A stretch of DNA of 64,000 bases, from NCBI RefSeq assembly GCF_000981385.1, contig NZ_LATZ01000001.1, forward strand, positions 124,001-188,000, written 5' to 3'. Made by a program: the position numbers and the translations under genes. Each line of letters opens with the position of its first letter. Within the stretch, counting starts at the first letter, position 1. This document shows, one piece after another, positions 1 through 7,869 of this stretch. The stretch comes from Bacillus sp. SA1-12. Its GTDB lineage: Bacteria > Bacillota > Bacilli > Bacillales > Bacillaceae. The notes beneath the pieces were generated by a model that worked only from the letters and a program-made list of their open reading frames with translations, ran no database searches and was not told the DNA's origin.

Positions 1-634
1 TATCTGCGATAAATCCATATTTCCCGCCATCACGTAATTGATCCGTAACTTCCTCCATTGCGGCAAAATTCCATTCACCAGCATCGAAATATTCTTGTGG
101 AGTTTTAATACCTAATTCAGAGAATAATTTTTTGTTGTAGTAGAGTAACATTGGGTTACAGTCAACAGTAATACCATAAATCTCATCGTCTTTTTTCGCA
201 GCTCCCCATAAACCTTCAGCAAATTCATCAGGTTTTGCATAGCTTTCAGAGCTATTCATATATTCACTAAGCGGAGCTAATTTTCCAGTTTCAATAATTT
301 TTGAAATATCACCGTCACCCACGTAGAAAACATCCGGGGCTTGACTTCCTTGAAGTTGTGTCTGTAATTTTTGAATATACCCATCACTTGGGATTGGTAC
401 AAGTTTCACTTTGATGTTTGGGTTTTCTTTCATGAAACCATCAACAGCTTTTTGATAAACTTTAATCTCCGCTGGATTTCCCCAAGCAGAAAATGTCAAA
501 TTAACCGTATCACCAGAACCATTTGAGCCTGAATCAGATGAACTAGAACTGCTAGAATCACTGCACCCTTGTAGAACCGGTACCATTACAAGCAATAGTA
601 CAAGAAATAAAAATGCAAGTTTTGTTTTCTTCAT
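1..634 (-). CDS. ABC transporter sugar-binding lipoprotein, N-terminal part (cut by window edge)
   Basis: Extracellular solute-binding protein of a carbohydrate ABC importer; about 211 N-terminal residues are in the window and the C-terminus lies beyond base 1. It starts at ATG 632-634 after a GGGGG ribosome binding site. The N-terminus is a lipoprotein signal: MKK, a Leu/Val-rich core, then the lipobox LQGC, followed by a Ser-rich linker. The mature part continues with VNLTFSAWGNPAEIKVYQKA and APDVFYVGDGD, typical of family 1 sugar-binding proteins. A LacI-type regulator gene lies 200 bases upstream on the same strand and a catabolite-repression-like site lies between them, so sugar uptake under carbon control is likely. 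The substrate cannot be told from this fragment. Confidence 0.9.
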   Translation of the reverse strand, partial: MKKTKLAFLFLVLLLVMVPVLQGCSDSSSSSSSDSGSNGSGDTVNLTFSAWGNPAEIKVYQKAVDGFMKENPNIKVKLVPIPSDGYIQKLQTQLQGSQAPDVFYVGDGDISKIIETGKLAPLSEYMNSSESYAKPDEFAEGLWGAAKKDDEIYGITVDCNPMLLYYNKKLFSELGIKTPQEYFDAGEWNFAAMEEVTDQLRDGGKYGFIAD

Positions 635-754
635 ACATTTACCCCCTATTTTATCATTCGGTAGCTATTGATTAGATACTTTCTGGAAACATTCCAAGGT
701 TGATTCAGTCTTTATGTATAAGTGTGCCTCACCTCCTAAACTGCTACTAACAAC

Positions 755-768
755 GGAAAGCGTTTTCA
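755..768 (-). promoter_or_regulatory. cre-like / LacI-family operator upstream of the sugar-binding lipoprotein gene
   Basis: On the minus strand this reads TGAAAACGCTTTCC, one mismatch from the usual catabolite responsive element pattern (TGWAARCGYTWNCW). It lies in the 5' region of the solute-binding protein gene. It could equally be the operator of the neighbouring LacI-type regulator, since both protein families bind a central CG with A/T-rich flanks. Confidence 0.6.
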
Positions 769-833
769 TTTTTAGTAAATTATCATAAAGAGACCGAACA
801 TATCGTACATATAAAACCATACAAATAAATCTA

Positions 834-1841
834 CTAAACTAAAGATTTTACAGTCTCTCTTTCAAAAATCGAATGCGGGAGAATACAGGTTTGATTAAAT
901 GATTCTTCCTTCATGATGGCAATAAGATGATTTACAGCTATTTCTCCCATCTTTTCTAATGATTGCGTTAACGTTGTTAGCCTCGGAAACGACATTTCGG
1001 CAAGCTGTGTGTTATCATAGCCGATAATTGAAAGCTGTTCTGGTACGCTTATGCCAAATTGATGTGCTTTATTTAGAGCACCGACGGCCATTTCATCACT
1101 TGCCGCAAAAACAGCTGTAAATTTACTATTTTTATTCAATAATACCTCCATGCAATCGCTTCCACTTTGATACGAAAAATTACCAAATTCAATTAACTCA
1201 TCATTCAGCTCTATTTTATAATCAGCCAATGCCTGTTGATAACCTTTTAACCTCGGCTTGCCAGCAATTGCATCTTTTAACGTTCCGCTTATCATGGCAA
1301 TAGAAGTGTGACCTTTTTTGATTAAGTAGCTTGTTGCATCATAAGCAGCCTGATAGTCATCAACTTTTACAAATGGATAAGGAAATTCCTCACTTATTGA
1401 TGATACAAGAATGACTGGTATGTCTGTTTTTTCAAGTGCCTGGTGTACATGATCCGTTAATTTCTGACTTAAAAAAATGATGCCATCTACTTGTTTTTCT
1501 TTTAAAAATTCAACATATCTTAGTGTTCTTTCACCGTTCAGGGATGTATTGCAAATAATGACACTGTAATGATGCTCATTAGCTGTTTCCTCAATCCCAT
1601 GCAGGACCTTTGTGGAAAATAAAGAAGAGAGCTCAGGCATAATGACAGCTATTGTTTGCGTCTTTTTCCTAACAAGTCCCCTGGCAATGGCATTTGGTGA
1701 AAATTGCAATTCAGCAATTGCATTTAAAACTTTTTCTTTTGTTTTTATTGAATAACCCTTTTGATTGTTATTCAATACTCGAGAAACGGTTGAAATAGAA
1801 ACACCAGCCTTTTTAGCCACTTCTTTTATCGTTGATTTCAT
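834..1841 (-). CDS. LacI-family transcriptional regulator (sugar operon)
   Basis: 335-residue DNA-binding repressor. Residues 1-60 form the LacI helix-turn-helix and hinge (STIKEVAKKAGVSISTVSRV, then a PNAIARGL hinge). Residues 62-330 are the periplasmic-binding-protein-like effector domain, opening with TQTIAVIMPE. The ATG at 1841 is preceded by AAGGTG. The gene lies immediately upstream of, and in the same direction as, a sugar-binding lipoprotein gene, so it most likely controls that transporter. A perfect 14-base palindrome just ahead of its ribosome binding site suggests autoregulation. The inducer is unknown. Confidence 0.93.
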   Translation of the reverse strand: MKSTIKEVAKKAGVSISTVSRVLNNNQKGYSIKTKEKVLNAIAELQFSPNAIARGLVRKKTQTIAVIMPELSSLFSTKVLHGIEETANEHHYSVIICNTSLNGERTLRYVEFLKEKQVDGIIFLSQKLTDHVHQALEKTDIPVILVSSISEEFPYPFVKVDDYQAAYDATSYLIKKGHTSIAMISGTLKDAIAGKPRLKGYQQALADYKIELNDELIEFGNFSYQSGSDCMEVLLNKNSKFTAVFAASDEMAVGALNKAHQFGISVPEQLSIIGYDNTQLAEMSFPRLTTLTQSLEKMGEIAVNHLIAIMKEESFNQTCILPHSIFERETVKSLV

Positions 1842-1855
1842 TTCTTCACCTTTCG

Positions 1856-1869
1856 AGAAAACGTTTTCT
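1856..1869 (-). promoter_or_regulatory. Perfect palindromic LacI-type operator at the regulator's own leader
   Basis: AGAAAACGTTTTCT is a perfect 14-base inverted repeat with a central CG. It ends about 15 bases before the start codon of the LacI-type gene and abuts its ribosome binding site. LacI-family repressors bind this kind of site, so self-repression is a reasonable inference; a cre role is possible as well. Confidence 0.6.
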
Positions 1870-2351
1870 TTTAATCTATTTAACTAAGAATATAATCGAA
1901 GGTGAGAAACAAGTCAATACTATTTTTTCCTTTTTTCAAAAAATTCACTTTAAATGCTTAGTTATGAAATTGGTTAACAAGTTAACTTAAATACTAATGT
2001 TTTTTACTATTTATTAACTAATTTTTACTTCATACTTAGAGATTAACAGAAAAATCAAACGCTTACAACTACTTTTTTTATTTTTTACTAATAAATTCCT
2101 CCTATCTTATTGTATTCTAGTCAAGTAAATTTTAACTTTATTATAGTTAAATGCTCCTATATTTTTCAATTTTATTCAATATAATTCATTACCGAATTTA
2201 CTAAATAAATTATTGCGTTTTTGACCTTTATTTTGCCCTCACAGTATAGCTTTTCATCAGGTTACCCTTGATTTTTTCAAGAACAAATTAATGTTTAGAT
2301 GTATGAACAATTTAGTTTTTAGTTAAACTAAACTTAAGGGAGGTAATGTAA
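1870..2351. other. AT-rich intergenic region between divergent units
   Basis: About 480 very AT-rich bases separate the leftward LacI gene from the rightward DUF2512 gene, so both promoters should lie here. I see a short palindrome TTTAGTT-A-AACTAAA at 2318-2332 just ahead of the ribosome binding site of the rightward gene, and GTTAAC repeats near 1972-1985. No convincing coding frame is present. Confidence 0.5.
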
Positions 2352-2804
2352 ATGAAACAATTAACGATTTTACTTATAAAGTTTGTTACATGTATGATTG
2401 CTTTTGGGCTTGGTTTAGATTTATTTTTTGATGCAACAATGGTGGATATCGTTTCATTTAGTTTATTTGTTACCATTGTTTCGTATGTATTAGGAGATCG
2501 TATTATTTTGCCGCAAATAGGGAGACGAGCCGCAACAGTTGCAGATTTCGTGTTAACTTACTTAAGTGTTTGGATTTTCGGAAGTATCCTCTTAGATAAC
2601 TACATGCAAATTGCTTGGGGGAGCATTATATCTGCCGTGATTATTACAGCTGCTGAAGTTTTTGTTCACTTATTTTTACAGGAACGTATTTCAGGATCGC
2701 TTCCAGAAAGAAGAAATACTGGGATAAATCCTTCTTTAGCGTTTGGAACAGAATTTGGTGAAGAAGAAGATTTTACAGAGCTAAAAAAATCTGACAAAAA
2801 ATAA
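2352..2804 (+). CDS. DUF2512 (YndM-like) integral membrane protein
   Basis: 150-residue protein of the DUF2512 family found in spore-forming Bacillaceae; its role is not known to me. Four hydrophobic segments span roughly residues 5-24, 28-48, 62-84 and 88-110, with the conserved-looking motif YVLGDRIILP between the second and third. The C-terminal 40 residues are hydrophilic and acidic (EFGEEEDF). The ATG at 2352 follows an AAGGGAGG ribosome binding site. It is a single-gene unit ending at a strong hairpin. Confidence 0.8.
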   Translation: MKQLTILLIKFVTCMIAFGLGLDLFFDATMVDIVSFSLFVTIVSYVLGDRIILPQIGRRAATVADFVLTYLSVWIFGSILLDNYMQIAWGSIISAVIITAAEVFVHLFLQERISGSLPERRNTGINPSLAFGTEFGEEEDFTELKKSDKK

Positions 2805-2821
2805 ATTTCGTTAGAATACAA

Positions 2822-2857
2822 AAAACCAACTGCTTTTTTATCATTACAGTTGGTTTT
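2822..2857. terminator. Bidirectional terminator between the DUF2512 gene and sdaAA
   Basis: An 11-base perfect inverted repeat (AAAACCAACTG / CAGTTGGTTTT) with A-rich and T-rich flanks sits between the two convergent genes, so it can serve both. Confidence 0.8.
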
Positions 2858-2877
2858 ATTGTTGACAGATTTTTAAT

Positions 2878-3744
2878 TTAGCCAAAAATTTCTTTGGCGA
2901 GACGCTTCCCTGTTGGAGTCGCTGCTAACCCGCCTTCCGCTGTCTCCTTTAGGGCAGTCGGCATCGTTTGGCCGATTCTATACATCGCATCAATCACTTC
3001 ATCACAAGGTATTTTACTTTTAATGCCAGCTAATGCCATATCTGCTGCTGTAATTGCATTTGAAGCACCCATCGCGTTGCGTTTCACACAAGGCACTTCA
3101 ACCAAACCAGCAACAGGGTCACAGACTAAACCAAGCATATTCTTTAACGTAATCGCCATCGCTTCTGCAGATTGCGCAGGGGTTCCGCCAGCAAGCTCAA
3201 CAATCGCTGCTGCTGCCATTCCGCTTGCAGAGCCCACTTCCGCCTGACAGCCGCCAGCTGCACCTGAAATTGATGCATTATTTGCCACGACAAACCCGAA
3301 GGCTGCTGCTGTAAATAAGAATTCAATCATTTCCATTCGTGTCGGATTTAACTTTTCTTTAACGGCAAACAAGGTACCTGGAACGACACCTGCTGATCCA
3401 GCTGTAGGTGTTGCACAAATTGTTCCCATTGCTGCATTGACCTCATTTGTTGCAACAGCCTTGCTTACCGCATCCAATAAAATATTCCCTGCCAAGGCTT
3501 TTCCGGTTTTTAAATAATTTTGAAGTAAGACGGCATCACCGCCTGTAAGACCTGAAAAGGATTGAACACCTTTAAGTCCGCGTTCAATTGCCTGCTCCAT
3601 AACCGTTAAATTTCGATCCATCTTATCAATAATTTCTTCTCTTGAGAGACCTGTCACTTCAATTTCTTGCTGTATCATCACTTCTGCTATTTTCACTTGT
3701 TTGCTTACTGCAAGCGCAACAAGTTCTGCTGCGTTCCTAAACAT
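2878..3744 (-). CDS. sdaAA: L-serine dehydratase, iron-sulfur-dependent, alpha subunit
   Basis: 288-residue catalytic subunit of the oxygen-sensitive [4Fe-4S] L-serine deaminase, which turns L-serine into pyruvate and ammonia. Cysteines expected to hold the cluster are in GTICATPTAGSAGV, GGCQAEVGSASGM and LVCDPVAGLVEVPC. The ATG at 3744 follows GGAGGG. It lies 24 bases downstream of sdaAB in the same direction, the usual two-subunit operon of Bacillaceae. The length matches the family (about 290-300 residues). Confidence 0.96.
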   Translation of the reverse strand: MFRNAAELVALAVSKQVKIAEVMIQQEIEVTGLSREEIIDKMDRNLTVMEQAIERGLKGVQSFSGLTGGDAVLLQNYLKTGKALAGNILLDAVSKAVATNEVNAAMGTICATPTAGSAGVVPGTLFAVKEKLNPTRMEMIEFLFTAAAFGFVVANNASISGAAGGCQAEVGSASGMAAAAIVELAGGTPAQSAEAMAITLKNMLGLVCDPVAGLVEVPCVKRNAMGASNAITAADMALAGIKSKIPCDEVIDAMYRIGQTMPTALKETAEGGLAATPTGKRLAKEIFG

Positions 3745-3768
3745 TATAATCCCTCCAAAGAATTATCA

Positions 3769-4431
3769 TTATTCAACCATGCGGATCGTTTGGGTAATAT
3801 TCGGCAAGCTTTCAATCTCCTGTATGACAACGTCTTCGATCTTTTGATCCACTTCAATGACCATCATCGCCATATTTCCCTTTTCCTTACGGGATACTTC
3901 CATCCGTCCAATATTTAATTGATATTTTGCTAAGATATTTGTTACTCCTGAAATCGCTCCATATCGATCTTGATGTACAACGAGAATCGCAGGATATTCG
4001 CCAGACAATTTGAGTTTAAAGGAATTTAACTCTGTAATTTCAATTGAACCGCCGCCAATAGAAATCCCTACGATATCTAGCATATGTTCTCCCTTTGTTA
4101 ATTGAATTCTCACTGTATTTGGATGATCAGTCACAATATTTTCAACGATAAATTCGATTTCAATTCCTGCTTGTTTCGCTAATTGCAAAGCTTGGGGAAT
4201 TCTTTCATCAAATGTATCAAAGTCAAGCAACCCCCCAACAATTGCTACATCTGTCCCATGTCCTTTGTATGTTTTTGCAAAAGATCCGTATAAAGAAATA
4301 ACTGCTCGCTTTGGTTCACAGCCAAATAATGTTCTTGCAACACGGCCGATGCGTGCTGCTCCAGCAGTATGTGAGCTCGATGGCCCAATCATAATCGGAC
4401 CGATAATATCAAAAGCAGATTTATATTTCAT
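3769..4431 (-). CDS. sdaAB: L-serine dehydratase, iron-sulfur-dependent, beta subunit
   Basis: 220-residue partner of SdaAA. The N-terminal part (residues 1-140) is the SDH_beta domain, opening with SAFDIIGPIMIGPSSSHTAG, whose conserved SSSHT lines the active site. Residues 148-215 form an ACT domain (PAILVVHQDRYGAISGVTNI), a small ligand-binding module. The ATG at 4431 is preceded by GGGGGAGAA. First gene of the sdaAB-sdaAA operon. Confidence 0.96.
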   Translation of the reverse strand: MKYKSAFDIIGPIMIGPSSSHTAGAARIGRVARTLFGCEPKRAVISLYGSFAKTYKGHGTDVAIVGGLLDFDTFDERIPQALQLAKQAGIEIEFIVENIVTDHPNTVRIQLTKGEHMLDIVGISIGGGSIEITELNSFKLKLSGEYPAILVVHQDRYGAISGVTNILAKYQLNIGRMEVSRKEKGNMAMMVIEVDQKIEDVVIQEIESLPNITQTIRMVE

Positions 4432-4968
4432 TTCGTTCTCCCCCCTTGTAGTTTATGCAACATTTTTCACAGATTGTGAATCCTCTTGATTTATTCTAAT
4501 TCTCTACCTACTGCAAATTTTAAATAACCTTAACTAAAAAAGCAGCTGCCTTTCAGTATTTTCTAGGGCGCCAAATTCATACTTCCTATTTGCTGAACTT
4601 TAGCTGAACAATGTAAATAAAGACGAAGGCAAATAATAAAATGTATCCTTTTGACCCTCCATTATTCCCATCTCTAAATTGTTATCTTTTAAACTAGCGA
4701 TTGATTTTGTTCATACATATATTTAGGATATATTTGTAACCGCTTACATAAGGAGACAACATGAAAATGATAGTTTTTTTCCATATCTCTTCCACAAAAG
4801 TATCTTAACATAATATAAACGAAATGAGAATGATTCATTAAATATTTGTAAAATTCAATCAAAATACAGTAATTAATTGAACGTACCATGCTCCCATTTT
4901 ATATAGTAAGGTCTATGATAAGCTGGATTTAATATTATCCCCCTAAAATTATTTCAATTTTACATACT
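4432..4968. other. Intergenic region upstream of sdaAB
   Basis: More than 530 AT-rich bases without a convincing gene. It should contain the leftward sdaAB promoter. One 66-codon open frame on the minus strand (4689-4889) has no ribosome binding site and an unremarkable composition, so I do not call it. Confidence 0.4.
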
Positions 4969-5003
4969 GAAAAGCCGCTAAAAAGTATTTCATCTTTAAC
5001 GGC
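4969..5003 (-). terminator. Terminator after the nucleotidyltransferase-like gene
   Basis: On the minus strand GCCGTTAAA pairs with TTTAGCGGC (one mismatch) across an 11-base loop and is followed by TTTTC. It lies about 20 bases past the stop codon at 5025. Confidence 0.6.
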
Positions 5004-5024
5004 CAATTATTCAACTTTTCTATT

Positions 5025-6062
5025 TTAAAAGACAGATTTATTTGCTGCTATTATTCTTTCGGTTGTCTTCCAAAGCTTGGGAAGAAACTGGTTTACGTCA
5101 TTTCCTCTGCGAATAAGATCACTTGTAGATGTTATACCGATATCTGCAAGGAGTGCTTCAAAGGCTGGAGTTTGTTCACGTTGCAAACTTGGCGGTGCGT
5201 CTGCGGCTAAAATTTTATGACACCGCGCAAAAGTTGCTATGATCCAAAAAATCGTTTCACGATGATAGCCAGTACGAATAAGATGGCGGCTTCCATCAAT
5301 CACAATCGGTCTGGCAGAAGGAGTAATGTCAGAGCTAAAAAAGAATGGTGTCTTTGAAACTGCTGCTGTTAGATCAAATGTTTGAGCAAGCTGATCTAGG
5401 TGTCCTTCAACTTGCTGCGGAGTTAAACGGGCACAACCGAGCAATTCCAATAATTCAGTATAGACATCGGTAAATCCATATTCCATAAGGACTTTTCGTG
5501 CAGCAAGGTAACGAAGTCGGACTGTTGGATTCTTTAAGGCTGCAACAAGAATAACATGCGTAGTGATACCAGCCGGGAACACCCATGATGTCACTTGATC
5601 ATGAAAGGGGGCAGATTGATCGAACCCACGAAGACCATTTTCAATTTTACTTCGCGCATTTTCACAACGTTTTGTTACCCATTCCCTTTTAGCAAATTGT
5701 TTAACCACTTCAGCATAGAGTTTATGAAAATGTCCTGTTGGGTCAGCAATAATTGTATTCACTCTGAAACTGCCTGCAAGGTGATAAGAGGTTAAGACCT
5801 CCTCGACTGCAGCAAATAAGTCCCATGATAAGTAGGTGACTTCCAACAATACATTCTTATATACAAATTTACCTAGCTTAAGCGGTATTTCCTCCTGGGA
5901 AGTAACCACGACAACATCCACATCCGAATACGGTGACATATCTGCATCTTCAGACATTACCACCGTTGATCCGCTGAAATACGCTCCCATAAACCATTTT
6001 TCCTTACTGGTATTCTGTAAGACCCATTCAGCTGCAATTGACTTGGCCTTGCTAACCTTCAT
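5025..6062 (-). CDS. Nucleotidyltransferase-fold protein of unknown substrate
   Basis: About 345 residues. The N-terminus carries the Pol-beta nucleotidyltransferase signature: GS at residues 31-32, then DVD at 47-49 in YSDVDVVVV, the pair of acidic residues that bind metal. The rest (residues 100-345) is mostly helical and resembles the helper region of aminoglycoside adenylyltransferase-type proteins, but I cannot assign a substrate. Three in-frame starts exist (GTG 6071, ATG 6065, ATG 6062). The ribosome binding site AGAGG lies 8 bases before the last, so I use 6062. It is a single-gene unit between an MFS gene and a terminator. A drug-modifying role is possible but not shown. Confidence 0.7.
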   Translation of the reverse strand: MKVSKAKSIAAEWVLQNTSKEKWFMGAYFSGSTVVMSEDADMSPYSDVDVVVVTSQEEIPLKLGKFVYKNVLLEVTYLSWDLFAAVEEVLTSYHLAGSFRVNTIIADPTGHFHKLYAEVVKQFAKREWVTKRCENARSKIENGLRGFDQSAPFHDQVTSWVFPAGITTHVILVAALKNPTVRLRYLAARKVLMEYGFTDVYTELLELLGCARLTPQQVEGHLDQLAQTFDLTAAVSKTPFFFSSDITPSARPIVIDGSRHLIRTGYHRETIFWIIATFARCHKILAADAPPSLQREQTPAFEALLADIGITSTSDLIRRGNDVNQFLPKLWKTTERIIAANKSVF

Positions 6063-6120
6063 CATGAACACCTCTCATAAATATTTGACGATGGAATAAA
6101 GCACATGTGCGATCAATTTT

Positions 6121-7377
6121 TTACAACACTTCGTTTCTTTTTTGCAAATAACGAAATAATATCACACTCGCTACTGAACAAAGTAAAGCGCAAAATCCAA
6201 TAAACATAAAACCTGCCTGAAATCCTATGGTTAAACCAACTTTCGCACCATAGATGCCGCTATACCATTCTTTGAAAAAATCGATAATGACGCCAATCAG
6301 AAAATTCCCCACTACAACTGCAATACCCATAAGGGTTACTGTAAAGGAAATCGCTGCATCAATACCATTTGGATAGCGCTTTGCTAATAATGCCATCACA
6401 GTAGGATAGATAGGTGCAATTCCGAAACCTGCAAGGGCAAATAACCATACTGCAGTTGAACCAATTAACGTTGCAAGAATTGTTGCAAGTCCTGCAAGGG
6501 CAGAAAAGATGATCAGTGAAGTCATAAAGCCAATCTTATCGGTCACAAACCCAAGCAAAAGCCTTCCCAGCATAAAGCATAGGAAAAATACTGATAACAT
6601 AACAGATGAAGAGGTTGCGCTCCACTGATAAGATTTCTCTAAAAAATTGACAAGCCAGCCGGCAATTGATAACTCAGCAATCACCCCTAAGGAGAGGATT
6701 GTGATGATTAACCATGCTGCAGGGTCTTTTATATACACTTTTAAGGGAATTCTTTCCTCAATTTTCGCATGATCCTCTGGAAACCTGCTGAAAATAGCTG
6801 GAATCATTGGAATTAGACAAAGGGACAGCATTAGCACATACATCCCGCGCCAGCCTAATTCACCGCCAAAAAGATGCATCCCCATTAGGCCTGTAGCCAT
6901 GATTGGAGCAGCGGTTGAGCTTAATCCATAAAAGAAATGAGATAAATTCATCATAAATCCGGTATTCTTCGTAAAAACCCTTGCAGCCAAGATCGCTAAA
7001 GCGATTTCAAGCATTCCGTTGCCAATATACATTAAGAAATAAGAAAGCGAAAACATAGCATAATGACTTGAAAAATAAATGAGAAATCCAGATAAAGTCA
7101 TTGAACCAAAAGCTAATAAGCTCGAAAGCTTGATCCCATACTTAGAAGTTAAAATCCCTGTAAAGCTGCATGCGAGCAAAAATCCAAGTGAATTAAACGC
7201 CAAAAGCATGCCGATCTGCAATTCATCAATCGCAAAATCCGTTTGTATTCTCGGAATTGCCGGTCCCTTAATATTCTCAGAAAAGCCAAAGACTAAATAC
7301 CCAATAAAAATCACGAGAAAAGGGAGTGGTATGTATCGCCTTCCTGGACGAACCTGTTGTACTGTTTCTAGTTCCAT
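6121..7377 (-). CDS. Major facilitator superfamily permease
   Basis: 418-residue membrane transporter with 12 predicted membrane segments; the first starts at LPFLVIFIGYLVFGF (residues 19-33). The 2-3 loop reads TSKYGIKLSS and the 8-9 loop reads GFVTDKIGF, matching the MFS repeat motif. It resembles the FucP/FHS-like sugar permease branch more than drug exporters, but the substrate is not determined. The ATG at 7377 follows AAAGG with a 9-base spacer. No regulator or enzyme is clearly coupled to it. Confidence 0.85.
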   Translation of the reverse strand: MELETVQQVRPGRRYIPLPFLVIFIGYLVFGFSENIKGPAIPRIQTDFAIDELQIGMLLAFNSLGFLLACSFTGILTSKYGIKLSSLLAFGSMTLSGFLIYFSSHYAMFSLSYFLMYIGNGMLEIALAILAARVFTKNTGFMMNLSHFFYGLSSTAAPIMATGLMGMHLFGGELGWRGMYVLMLSLCLIPMIPAIFSRFPEDHAKIEERIPLKVYIKDPAAWLIITILSLGVIAELSIAGWLVNFLEKSYQWSATSSSVMLSVFFLCFMLGRLLLGFVTDKIGFMTSLIIFSALAGLATILATLIGSTAVWLFALAGFGIAPIYPTVMALLAKRYPNGIDAAISFTVTLMGIAVVVGNFLIGVIIDFFKEWYSGIYGAKVGLTIGFQAGFMFIGFCALLCSVASVILFRYLQKRNEVL

Positions 7378-7454
7378 TCACAAAAACCTTTCTATACATT
7401 ATTTTTCTTTTCAATCCATATTCTTACTATTTACTAGTATACAAGGTTTTTAAC

Positions 7455-7503
7455 GGAGGGGACAGTCCCCCTCCACTTTAAATTGGTGAGGAACTGTCCC
7501 CTT
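7455..7503. repeat. Palindromic GGGGACAGTCCCC-type intergenic repeat, two units
   Basis: GGAGGGGACAGTCCCCCTCC (7455-7474) is a near-perfect 20-base inverted repeat, and a second, degraded unit GAGGAACTGTCCCCTT follows at 7488-7503. From memory, GGGGACAGTCCC-type palindromes recur between genes in many Bacillaceae genomes. The second unit runs into the 3' end of the neighbouring monooxygenase gene and encodes its last residues. Confidence 0.7.
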
Positions 7504-7816
7504 CATAAAGTTCGTATCCCCGTATTGTTTTTTTCATTTTCACTTGTTCTTTTAGTGTGTTTTCTTTCTTGCGTTTGTTTATTTCTTTGTGTTCGTTCAC
7601 ATGTTCTTCCCGTGAGATCCAAGCTTTAAAAGCGTCTTGAGATTCCCATTTTGATACATAAACAAATTCTACGGTATCCTTGTTTTCTCGGCGCCAGCAT
7701 TCAAAGTTAAGCAGTCCTTTTGCCTTTCCAAGCTCTAATTTATCTTTTTCATGCTTTCTTACAAGTCGTTCCTCATAAGCATGTTCAATTTCAAAAACTG
7801 CAGTGTTAACAAACAT
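7478..7816 (-). CDS. IsdG/HmoA-like antibiotic-biosynthesis-monooxygenase-domain protein
   Basis: 112 residues from the preferred ATG at 7816 (AAAGG, 9-base spacer); an ATG at 7825 has the Shine-Dalgarno sequence abutting it. The fold is a ferredoxin-like ABM domain. Counted from 7825, Asn7, Trp69 and His75/His79 sit where the IsdG haem-degrading enzymes have their Asn-Trp-His triad, with the family phrase FVYVSKWESQDAFKAW before them. Haem oxygenase activity is therefore plausible, though ABM domains also do other chemistry. The final residues GDSSSPI are encoded by an intergenic repeat that has run into the gene. It stands alone. Confidence 0.75.
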   Translation of the reverse strand: MFVNTAVFEIEHAYEERLVRKHEKDKLELGKAKGLLNFECWRRENKDTVEFVYVSKWESQDAFKAWISREEHVNEHKEINKRKKENTLKEQVKMKKTIRGYELYEGDSSSPI

Positions 7817-7869
7817 GTCTTTCATCCTTTCAATTTTTTATAAAATATGATGCAAGAAATCTTAAAAAC

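Noticed and set aside
2054-2067. Half cre-like site TGTAAGCG on the minus strand
   Set aside because: The right half does not match and it lies over 200 bases upstream of the LacI gene.
4689-4889. 66-codon minus-strand open frame upstream of sdaAB
   Set aside because: No ribosome binding site, AT-driven composition, no protein-like features.
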